52,934 nucleotides of DNA from Bacteroidota bacterium (GTDB lineage: Bacteria > Bacteroidota > Ignavibacteria > Ignavibacteriales > Melioribacteraceae): NCBI GenBank assembly GCA_023381535.1, contig JAMCSN010000239.1, positions 1 through 52,934 of the forward strand, given 5' to 3'. Below are positions 1 through 6,757 of this stretch, piece by piece. Position 1 is the stretch's first letter. Every line of letters starts with the position of its first letter. The translations under genes and the position numbers were made by a program. The notes below the pieces were generated by a model, which ran no database searches, was not told where the DNA came from, and was given only the letters and a program-made list of their open reading frames with translations.

Positions 1-194
1 TTATCGGCATTAATCACAACTACAAAATCGCCTGTATCTGTATTTGGTGTAAAAACCGGTTTGTTCTTGCCGCGGATTACTCTTGCAACCTTAGCTGCCA
101 ATCGTCCCAATACCTGATCTTTCGCATCAACTAAATACCATTTTTGATCAGCATCTTCGGGTTTAATAAATCTTGTTAATTTTTCTTGCTTCAA
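1..194 (-). CDS. rplM: 50S ribosomal protein L13, 5' part (cut by window edge)
   Basis: The translated N-terminal part contains [20 protein letters not shown] and then [20 protein letters not shown], the conserved start of ribosomal protein L13, a large-subunit protein that binds 23S rRNA early in assembly. Only about 64 codons are present; the gene runs off the left end. A TTG start is chosen at 192-194 because it reads straight into the L13 frame and has a GGAGG ribosome-binding site at 200-204. An ATG at 197-199 is unusable because it meets TGA after two codons. rpsI normally follows rplM but would lie outside the window. The family call is firm; the exact start is slightly less so. Confidence 0.93.
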   Translation of the reverse strand, partial: MKQEKLTRFIKPEDADQKWYLVDAKDQVLGRLAAKVARVIRGKNKPVFTPNTDTGDFVVVINAD

Positions 195-239
195 AACATC
201 CTCCAAACGCAAAATGCTATTTTTCAAAGGGTTCAAATA

Positions 240-593
240 TATTTGTCAGCCGCCAGAATGTCAAGAAATTCGAGTTTAAAAATATGGCTGTTAAAGAGAC
301 CAATTGGAATACCGGGGATCATCACCCGGTTTTTGAAAAAGACCGGCTTGAAGTTAAAACTTTCGCCGCTTTACAAATGGGTCTATGAAACTGCTTCGAA
401 AGATTCATTCGTTTCGATTGAGAAAGCGGAAGATAAATTGTCTTTTACTCCCAAGTATTCTAACGAAGAAGCGCTTATCAGAAATTTTAAATGGTATCTC
501 GAAAACCGTCAGTCGTTTAAACACCAGACTGGAGTAACGCACCGCGTTTCATGGAAGCAAGGAATACTTTCTGCTGCAAAATGGTTCTTCTAA
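240..593 (+). pseudogene. 3' remnant of an NAD-dependent sugar epimerase gene
   Basis: The reading frame that ends at 593 encodes, over about its last 105 residues, a sequence like the C-terminus of extended-SDR sugar-nucleotide epimerases: LSPLYKWVYETASKDSFVSI, EKAEDKL.FTPKYSNEEALI, a WYLENR segment and THRVSWKQGIL. The N-terminal Rossmann domain with GxxGxxG and the YxxxK catalytic pair is absent. Homology fades upstream of roughly 275, and the rplM 5' end lies only about 45 bases before this feature. No plausible start or ribosome-binding site precedes the homologous part. This is therefore a decayed or truncated gene end, probably left by a deletion. It could also be a short expressed fragment, which I consider unlikely. 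Confidence 0.6.
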
Positions 594-595
594 TA

Positions 596-662
596 AATTG
601 AGAATTGCTAATTGACCCGCTTCGACTCGCTGAATGTGAATGCAGCGAGGCGAGGAATTGAA
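596..662 (+). repeat. AATTGAG heptamer array with inserted palindromic element
   Basis: Three 7-mers (AATTGAG, AATTGCT, AATTGAC) run without gaps from 596 to 616. A GC-rich palindromic element follows at about 617-655, beginning CCGCTTCGACTCGC and ending GCGAGGCGAGG. The heptamer pattern resumes at 656 (AATTGAA). Bases 609-661 are identical to the reverse complement of 14947-14999. This is one of several copies of the element in the window. Confidence 0.8.
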
Positions 663-704
663 AATGATAGATCTACCAACTGATAACCTGGTTGAAAATT
701 CTAA

Positions 705-732
705 GAGCTAATTGTTAAAAGCTAAGAACTAA
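705..732 (+). repeat. Degenerate heptamer array upstream of the DHS-like gene
   Basis: Four contiguous 7-mers, GAGCTAA, TTGTTAA, AAGCTAA and GAACTAA, all keep TAA at positions 5-7. This is the same 7-nt periodicity seen in other gaps of the window. Confidence 0.55.
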
Positions 733-741
733 TTATATTTG
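712..741 (+). promoter_or_regulatory. Possible Bacteroidota-type promoter
   Basis: TTG at 712-714 is followed after 19 bases by TATATTTG at 734-741, fitting the TTTG/TAnnTTTG promoter pattern of Bacteroidota. It lies about 38 bases before the start of the DHS-like gene, which has its own AGGAG site. It overlaps the heptamer array, so a chance match is possible. Confidence 0.3.
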
Positions 742-778
742 CAACACAAAAAAAATTATTAATGAATAGGAGTAATAA

Positions 779-1825
779 ATGCCTCAAAAGAAAGATTTCT
801 TGAAGGATGTTATTCAGCATATTGACATAAAAGAGCACAACGTAATTAAGCTTGTCGATTCGATGGAGAAAATGGCATTCAGCGCGCGTGATTTGAACCG
901 GGCTGCTAAAATTTTCGACATGATGATCAAAGACAAAGACTGCACGGTGATACTAACTCTTGCCGGAAGTTTGTTCAGCGCCGGTTTGAAGCGCGTTGTT
1001 TTCGATCTCGTGAACAACAATATGGTTGATGCTATCGTTTCTACAGGTGCAGTTATGGTCGATCAGGATTTCTTTGAAGCGCTCGGATTCAAACATTACA
1101 TCGGTACACCGTTCGTTGATGATAACGTAATGCGCGATCTCCACATCGATCGTATTTACGATACATTTATTGATGAGGACGAACTTCGCATTTGCGACGA
1201 GACAACACAGAAAATTTTCGACTCGCTTGAACCGCGTCCTTATTCATCGCGAGAACTTTTGTGGAACTTCGGAAAATATCTTGATGAAAACGGCGGACCG
1301 AAAGTTGAAGACAGCGTCATCTATGCCGCATACAAAAAGAACGTCCCGATTTTTGTACCGGCATTTTCCGATTGTTCTGCCGGATTCGGAATTATTGTTC
1401 ATCAAACCAACAATCCCGATAAACACGTTTCCATCGATTCCGGAAAAGATTTTCTTGAGTTAACACATGTTAAACTCAACAGCAAAGAAACCGGAATATT
1501 TATGATCGGCGGCGGCGTTCCGAAAAATTTTACTCAGGACATTGTTGTCGCAGCTGACATACTTCAAGAGAATGCGCCAATGCATAAATATGCTGTTCAA
1601 ATTACTGTTGCAGATGTTCGCGACGGCGCGCTTTCATCATCAACACTTAAAGAAGCAAGTTCATGGGGAAAAGTTGAAACTACATTTGAACAGATGGTTT
1701 ATTCCGAAGCAACGATTGCAATGCCGTTGATTGCCGGGTACGCATATCACAAAGGCGCTTGGAAGAATCGTGAAAAAAGAGAGATGCAGAAATTGTTTCT
1801 GAAAGAAACTATAGGTACTAAGTAA
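779..1825 (+). CDS. Deoxyhypusine synthase family protein
   Basis: A 348-residue protein that aligns along its length with deoxyhypusine synthases, NAD-dependent enzymes that move the aminobutyl group of spermidine onto a lysine. Visible landmarks are TLAGSLFSAGLKRVV near residues 60-75, DNA-level conserved blocks giving VPIFVPAFSDCSAGFG, the IGGGVPKNF turn, and EASSWGK. The WGK lysine (about K298) matches the lysine that forms the enzyme-imine intermediate in eukaryotic enzymes. Bacteria lack eIF5A, so the substrate is not obvious. Some bacterial relatives have been reported to act in polyamine synthesis such as homospermidine formation, and that is a reasonable guess here. The start has AGGAG six bases upstream. 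No polyamine genes are adjacent, and it appears to be transcribed alone. Confidence 0.88.
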   Translation: MPQKKDFLKDVIQHIDIKEHNVIKLVDSMEKMAFSARDLNRAAKIFDMMIKDKDCTVILTLAGSLFSAGLKRVVFDLVNNNMVDAIVSTGAVMVDQDFFEALGFKHYIGTPFVDDNVMRDLHIDRIYDTFIDEDELRICDETTQKIFDSLEPRPYSSRELLWNFGKYLDENGGPKVEDSVIYAAYKKNVPIFVPAFSDCSAGFGIIVHQTNNPDKHVSIDSGKDFLELTHVKLNSKETGIFMIGGGVPKNFTQDIVVAADILQENAPMHKYAVQITVADVRDGALSSSTLKEASSWGKVETTFEQMVYSEATIAMPLIAGYAYHKGAWKNREKREMQKLFLKETIGTK

Positions 1826-1847
1826 GATTTTAAACCGCCCACTGTCC

Positions 1848-1995
1848 CCAATGTTGTCAGGTTAAGAATTATTGGGCTAAAGCCCTATTAGCTTTTACTT
1901 GTTCTAACCCCACGCTTAAGCGTGGGGTTACTAAACAAACCTTTTCTCATTGGACTTTAGTCCAAAGTCTATTAACCTAAACCTGACAACATTGG
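1848..1995. repeat. 148-bp inverted-repeat element with three internal hairpins
   Basis: The ends, CCAATGTTGTCAGGTT (1848-1863) and AACCTGACAACATTGG (1980-1995), are perfect 16-bp inverted repeats. Between them lie three short perfect hairpins: GGGCT/AGCCC at 1874-1885, a 26-bp palindrome at 1905-1930, and TTGGACT/AGTCCAA at 1950-1965. The architecture resembles REP/BIME-type or small non-autonomous elements. No transposase is present. It sits between two convergent genes and could also form a terminator-like structure. Confidence 0.75.
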
Positions 1996-2010
1996 AATAA
2001 AAGGGGGTGG

Positions 2011-4776
2011 TCACTTCAGCAAAATCATTTTCTTCGTCTGCATAAAACTTTGTCCTGAACTATTCGAAGGATTGTTCGCTATAATTCTATAGAAATAAAC
2101 TCCGCTTGCAAGCTCAGCCGCATTGAAATTGATTTCATGTTTGCCTTCAGCTTGAACACCGTTAACCAGCGATTCCACTTCGCGACCGTTCGAATCATAA
2201 ATTTTCAAACTTACTTTTGATGACGCAGGCAGAGAGTAACTAATTTTTGTAGATGGATTAAACGGATTCGGATAATTTTGATCGAGCGAATACTGTGTCG
2301 GCATAACCGAGTTATCAGCCACGTCTGTTCCGCCGCTTACCTTTCCTACAAACGCACCGCGGCCATGTGTTGCCGCTACAATCGTTCCATCTGATGTTCT
2401 TGACGTAACATATTCAACTATCACGTTTCCAAGTTCATTGGTGCCTTCCTGTTTCCAGACCGTATTCATTCCGTTCAACTGGGTTGTAGAATAAACACCT
2501 ATGCTTGTTCCAACCACATAAATTGTTCCTTGAGCAGTCGGTAAAATTGTTGCCGATCTAATCGAAGGACCGCCGGTTCCCTGAAGATTTCCTTCAACCG
2601 CGGTGTAAGTTTGTCCGCCGTTGTTAGAATAGAACAATCCGACAATATTATAATTGGAATGAACCACTAAAATTTCATTTCCGTTGTCCGGGTTAACGGC
2701 AATGTTATGAACATACGCACCGTTGGAAACTTCCGGAAGCGCCGGTGAAATATCTTGCGCAGTAGTTGATGTAGTTGAATTAGTAATCTTATAAATTTTT
2801 GGCGCATCGGTTTGACTGCTTGCGCCAAGATAAAGAACATGCGAAGGATTAGTTGAAGTAACAGCCAGAGTCGAAAAAAAATAACCTTGAGGAAGACTTA
2901 TATCGATAGACGACCAGCCAATCGAGGTGTCAGCCTGGCCCAATTTATTATTCCGCCACAAAAGAGTTCCGCCCAGATAATACATATAATTTTCATCCGA
3001 GGGATCAACTTTGAACGGGTTTATGAAAAGCATTCCGCTAGCGCCACTTGGCTTAATACCAACAGAACTTTGAAATAATGGGACACCATTATTATACGGC
3101 AACCTAACAACATCGCCATTTTGTGTTTCACCGTATGCAAATGAATTTCCTAAATAAGCATACGCGCCGTCGCCGGTTGTTACATCGGTTGATGCAGAAG
3201 TTGTAGTTCCGTCAAAAGTAAAAAACGGAGTGCCGTTATCCTGCGTTCCTCCCATCAATCTCGAATCTCCCGATCCGCTGGAAAGAGCCATGTTGTAGTA
3301 CTGCGTTACATTGTAACCATTATTCTTTTTCTGCCACGGAAAGTACGTTTGATAACTTGTCGTTGTAATATCGGTCGTATAACTTAATCCGCCGTCGTTG
3401 CCGACCCATACTTTGTTTGGATCGTTAGGGTCGAAAATGATTGTGTGAATATCGGGATGTATGTTAGGATAGAAAAAACTTATCGGGTGATAACCGCCAA
3501 TCCAATTTGTTCTTGCGTCTGTCGGCTGAGTTGTAAATGCATCAAAACTTCTGAACAAACTCGTTCCGGCAATTAATACTATGTTTGGATTTGTTGGATG
3601 AACGGCAAGCGCCATATCGTAACCTCTTTGAGTGTCAACCTTGCTGTTGGCTAAATTCAGATCAGGAAGATTGGCAGATAAATCCTGCGCTGAATTATTT
3701 GAGATATCAATCTTATGAAGACGTAAATCTTCTTTGCCGGAGACTTTCTGTCCCGTGTTTGTAAATACATAAGCTATGTTCGGCTGCGAAGGCGAAAACG
3801 CAATTACACTTCTCTGATGATCCGTCGGAAATGTATTCGGTGTTATGCTCACCCACGTTAGTCCATCATCTGTTGATTTGTAAACCCCAGGCGCCAATTG
3901 CGGAGTTGTATTTCCCGGAGTTGAAGACAATGTTGCAACCAGTGTACCGTTTGAATTCACTACAACATCCGTGTAATTGTGGTCTCCGGATCTGCCAAGA
4001 ACTAATGAAAAACTAGTTCCCCCGTTTGTTGATTTCATAATAACTCCGGCATTGGATGCAACAAAAACCGATCCTGTTGTTGGGTTAACAATAATTCTAG
4101 AAGTGAAAGAGAAAACGCTGTTCCAGCTTGTCGAGCTTGTTTGAGTAGCCGGCAATAAAGTCCAGCTGTCGCCGTTGTCTGTAGATTTGTAAACACCGCC
4201 TCCAAAAAAATATGCGGCATAACCTTGATCGGAGCCGCTGCCGTCATACTCGCCGCCTGAATAGTACCACGTGTTTGTAAATCCCGGTCGCGTATCTTGA
4301 GCTATAGAAGTAACACCTTGAACATCGGAAATTGATGTGGTTAATTTCCAGCTGGCACCGTTATCGGTAGATTTCCACATTCCGCCTGTAGCGCCGCCTG
4401 CTAAAACTATGTTCGAGTTATTTACGTCAACGCCGATTGCCCTTGTTCTGCCGCCAACATCGTTTGGTCCCGCTTCCTTCCATGATATGCTAAGAGCAGA
4501 ACCGGTTTTAAACAAAACGTTTTCCGCTTTAGGAAGTCTGCTCGCAAAAGCCAGCTCGCTTCTTCTTATATTCTGCGGAATTTGGTTGGTCGCCGGGTCT
4601 CTTAGCATCCTGAAGAAGTATTCGCCTCTTTCTATATCAGTCTTCTTTTCGTTCCCTTCTCTTTCGATATTTTGATCATTCTTTTCGAAATTTGTTTTGA
4701 GAGTGGGAATGTATTTATATGTAACAATAGAAGTGACTAAGAGCAGCAAAAAGAAAATTTTATTTCCACGTTTCAT
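2011..4776 (-). CDS. T9SS-secreted Asp-box beta-propeller protein
   Basis: A 921-residue secreted protein. Residues 1-20 form a hydrophobic signal or anchor segment (KIFFLLLLVTSIV). The body has repeated Asp-box/BNR motifs of the form KSTDNGxSW (for example WKSTDNGASW, YKSTDNGDSW, YKSTDDGLTW), which build sortilin- or sialidase-like beta-propellers. The last 90 residues are a type A T9SS sorting domain: YSLDQNYPNPFNPSTKISYS, then GVYFYRI and QTKKMILLK. The protein is probably exported across the outer membrane and attached or released; its substrate is unknown. Glycosidase activity cannot be inferred from Asp-boxes alone. It starts 8 bases after a small lipoprotein gene, so the two are likely co-transcribed. 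No clear terminator follows; the inverted-repeat element lies just downstream. Confidence 0.88.
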   Translation of the reverse strand: MKRGNKIFFLLLLVTSIVTYKYIPTLKTNFEKNDQNIEREGNEKKTDIERGEYFFRMLRDPATNQIPQNIRRSELAFASRLPKAENVLFKTGSALSISWKEAGPNDVGGRTRAIGVDVNNSNIVLAGGATGGMWKSTDNGASWKLTTSISDVQGVTSIAQDTRPGFTNTWYYSGGEYDGSGSDQGYAAYFFGGGVYKSTDNGDSWTLLPATQTSSTSWNSVFSFTSRIIVNPTTGSVFVASNAGVIMKSTNGGTSFSLVLGRSGDHNYTDVVVNSNGTLVATLSSTPGNTTPQLAPGVYKSTDDGLTWVSITPNTFPTDHQRSVIAFSPSQPNIAYVFTNTGQKVSGKEDLRLHKIDISNNSAQDLSANLPDLNLANSKVDTQRGYDMALAVHPTNPNIVLIAGTSLFRSFDAFTTQPTDARTNWIGGYHPISFFYPNIHPDIHTIIFDPNDPNKVWVGNDGGLSYTTDITTTSYQTYFPWQKKNNGYNVTQYYNMALSSGSGDSRLMGGTQDNGTPFFTFDGTTTSASTDVTTGDGAYAYLGNSFAYGETQNGDVVRLPYNNGVPLFQSSVGIKPSGASGMLFINPFKVDPSDENYMYYLGGTLLWRNNKLGQADTSIGWSSIDISLPQGYFFSTLAVTSTNPSHVLYLGASSQTDAPKIYKITNSTTSTTAQDISPALPEVSNGAYVHNIAVNPDNGNEILVVHSNYNIVGLFYSNNGGQTYTAVEGNLQGTGGPSIRSATILPTAQGTIYVVGTSIGVYSTTQLNGMNTVWKQEGTNELGNVIVEYVTSRTSDGTIVAATHGRGAFVGKVSGGTDVADNSVMPTQYSLDQNYPNPFNPSTKISYSLPASSKVSLKIYDSNGREVESLVNGVQAEGKHEINFNAAELASGVYFYRIIANNPSNSSGQSFMQTKKMILLK

Positions 4777-4784
4777 CTCGACTC

Positions 4785-5192
4785 CTATCTTAACTTTTTG
4801 ATTGTGTTTGCTTGCCAGGTTGAACTAGTGCTATTGTTCATTGTCTTTTGCGGCTGAGATATTTCCAATTCGTAAACACCGCCCACTTTTAAAAATTCTT
4901 TATCCGATTCTTCAGCAATCAATGTTTTCGCCAAGTCAATTTTCAAAACTGTTTTGGCTGCAATTGGTTCTGTTGACTGACCGTAGCCGTTTACTTTTTG
5001 AACAAGTGCATTCAAAGTATAGGACGAAGAATTATCTTCGATGGTTTGTACTTCTACTTCAACAATAGCGGTGCCCGGCGGAATTTTTTCCGAGATATAT
5101 TTTTGCGTGTTCATATTTGTTTCTTCCTTTGATGACGTACACGCGCTGAGAATCAGCACAAACGACAAGAGGAATAAGGAAAGCAATTTCAT
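4785..5192 (-). CDS. Small lipoprotein, function unknown
   Basis: A 135-residue protein starting MKLLSLFLLSFVLILSACTS. The hydrophobic stretch and LSAC lipobox mark a signal-peptidase II lipoprotein whose cysteine is about residue 17. The start at 5192 is preferred over a GTG start 87 bases upstream because GAGAGG lies six bases before it and the lipoprotein signal begins there. The mature part is short and rich in beta-type sequence (TAIVEVEVQTIE...LEISQPQ) with no recognisable domain. It lies 8 bases upstream of the T9SS propeller gene, which suggests shared expression and perhaps a role at the cell surface. The lipoprotein/T9SS-protein pairing recurs at 9102-9440. Confidence 0.75.
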   Translation of the reverse strand: MKLLSLFLLSFVLILSACTSSKEETNMNTQKYISEKIPPGTAIVEVEVQTIEDNSSSYTLNALVQKVNGYGQSTEPIAAKTVLKIDLAKTLIAEESDKEFLKVGGVYELEISQPQKTMNNSTSSTWQANTIKKLR

Positions 5193-5326
5193 TCTATACC
5201 TCTCTTTTTTTATTGCGATGGGTAGCTGTAGCTCTTTAACAATATAATTGATTGCATCGTTCACAAAGATTCTTTTCACTCTTTAAACTAATTATTCGGT
5301 TAGCAAAAGTCACACTGGTCGGCTTA

Positions 5327-5354
5327 AAAAAAGAAAGGCTTGATTTCTCAAGCC
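5327..5354 (-). terminator. Rho-independent terminator of the M28 peptidase gene
   Basis: On the minus strand GGCTTGA-gaaa-TCAAGCC is followed by TTTCTTTTTTT (stem at 5337-5354, T-run to about 5325). It sits about 28 bases after the stop of the peptidase gene. Confidence 0.85.
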
Positions 5355-5381
5355 CTTCTGCCTTTCTAAATTCTATTTCCA

Positions 5382-6668
5382 TCACTTCATCAAAATCATC
5401 TTCTTAGTTTGAACAAAACTTTGTCCTGAGCCTTGCGAAGGATCGACTGCAACAAGTCTATAAAAATAAACACCGCTGGATAATTGATAATTGAGAATTG
5501 ACCCGCTTCGACTCGCGTCTCGCGAGGCGAGGAATTGAGAATTGTGTGTGCCGGCTGTTTCGTATTCATTTACCAATGTTGCAACTTCCCTTCCCAGCAT
5601 GTCAAATACTTTTAGAGTTACAAAAGCATTTTCCTGAAGTTGATACTTTATAACCGTCGAAGGATTAAACGGGTTTGGATAATTCTGTTCCAACAAATTA
5701 TAAGCGACAGGAATTTCTTTTACATCTGATATACCATCAATAACCGTTAAGGTGGTGTAAATTGCGGCAGAAGCAATTCCAAGCTTAGTGCATTTTTCAT
5801 AAAACGGTTTATTTATATTCTGCACCACATCCGTGGTTTTGTGCATAAATGGATTTTGATTCCCATACAGTTCAATAATCAAGATTGCCGGGAAATTATA
5901 TTTCCAGAACGAATCATTATCTGCATTGGAAGTAGCAAGATTAACTATTGTAGGGTATAAGCCAATATTGCATTTATCGTTTACATCTTTAGCATTCATT
6001 GCAACCTGGCTTGAAGAACTTAGCGACGTTTTGGAATCTATCTCAACATCAAATTGATTATTCATATCCCAGCCGAGCATATCAAGGTTTATAACTGCTA
6101 TGATCGAATCTTTATTTGCAGATGCTTGCGAAGCATAATAATCGCTGCCATTTAAATCTTCTTCTTCACGATCAAAAAACGCAAATACGATTGTATTGGT
6201 ACTCGAGTAGGATGATAAAATTCTGGCGGCTTCCAATATTGCACATGTTCCGCTTCCATTGTCATCTGCACCGGGAGAATTTACTCCGCTAAGGTGCGTA
6301 TCAAAATGTGCGGATATTATAATTTGTCTTTTGGGATTTTTAGTCCCCGTTTGAACGGCGATAATGTTTTTGCCCGAATCCGGAAGCGGCTGCTCGCTTA
6401 CTTTGAGGTTTTTATATTTGCTCAACTTGTTTTTTAGAAAAGCTGAAGCAGCTTGATTACCTGAACTTCCGCGGTATCTCGAAGAAATCGTTATGTTCTG
6501 TCCGTTCAGGTTAACAGGTTTAGCTCCGGTTAAAATGTTGAGATTCTCCATCAATGAATCAGCGCTGACATTTGCAATTACGTTTTTTACTGCTTGAAAA
6601 TCTTGAGCGAAGATTTGACTGCTTATTAGCATTACAGCCGTTAACAAGTAAGTAAATATTTTTTTCAT
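5382..6668 (-). CDS. M28-family aminopeptidase with T9SS sorting domain
   Basis: A secreted 428-residue zinc peptidase. MKKIFTYLLTAVMLISSQIFAQ is a cleavable signal peptide, so the start at 6668 (AAGGTG upstream) is preferred over a longer TTG-started frame. The M28 domain shows the expected ligands in order: the H and D of SAHFDTH, the D of GADDNGSGT, the E of FDREEED, the D of NLDMLGWD, and the H of FMHKTTDV. The C-terminal sorting domain has LLEQNYPNPFNPST and ends QTKKMILMK. About residues 379-389 (LASRDASRSGS) are encoded by a palindromic repeat inserted in frame, a stretch that the neighbouring T9SS protein lacks. It has its own terminator and is probably monocistronic. Confidence 0.9.
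   Translation of the reverse strand: MKKIFTYLLTAVMLISSQIFAQDFQAVKNVIANVSADSLMENLNILTGAKPVNLNGQNITISSRYRGSSGNQAASAFLKNKLSKYKNLKVSEQPLPDSGKNIIAVQTGTKNPKRQIIISAHFDTHLSGVNSPGADDNGSGTCAILEAARILSSYSSTNTIVFAFFDREEEDLNGSDYYASQASANKDSIIAVINLDMLGWDMNNQFDVEIDSKTSLSSSSQVAMNAKDVNDKCNIGLYPTIVNLATSNADNDSFWKYNFPAILIIELYGNQNPFMHKTTDVVQNINKPFYEKCTKLGIASAAIYTTLTVIDGISDVKEIPVAYNLLEQNYPNPFNPSTVIKYQLQENAFVTLKVFDMLGREVATLVNEYETAGTHNSQFLASRDASRSGSILNYQLSSGVYFYRLVAVDPSQGSGQSFVQTKKMILMK
5482..5546 (-). repeat. Heptamer array interrupted by a palindrome, inside the peptidase CDS
   Basis: On the plus strand AATTGAT, AATTGAG and AATTGAC (5482-5502) lead straight into a 30-bp palindromic element (5503-5532, inner stem CTCGCG/CGCGAG). 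AATTGAG and AATTGTG follow (5533-5546). The insert length is a multiple of three, so the peptidase frame is kept. The equivalent place in the next T9SS gene has an uninterrupted array. Confidence 0.85.
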
Positions 6669-6713
6669 TAACACACCTTCGATGATTAACAACAGCAATA
6701 AAATTTAACTGAC

Positions 6714-6749
6714 TTAAAAAACCCGAAGGTTCTTTACAAACCCTCGGGT
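6714..6749 (-). terminator. Rho-independent terminator of the HEXXH peptidase gene
   Basis: On the minus strand ACCCGAGGG, an 11-nt loop and CCTTCGGGT are followed by TTTTT (stem arms at 6741-6749 and 6721-6729). It lies directly after the stop of the T9SS metallopeptidase gene. Confidence 0.85.
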
Positions 6750-6757
6750 GCGTACAA

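Noticed and set aside
173..388. 71-codon frame overlapping rplM and the epimerase remnant
   Set aside because: It is a different frame from the epimerase similarity and covers the rplM start on the other strand.
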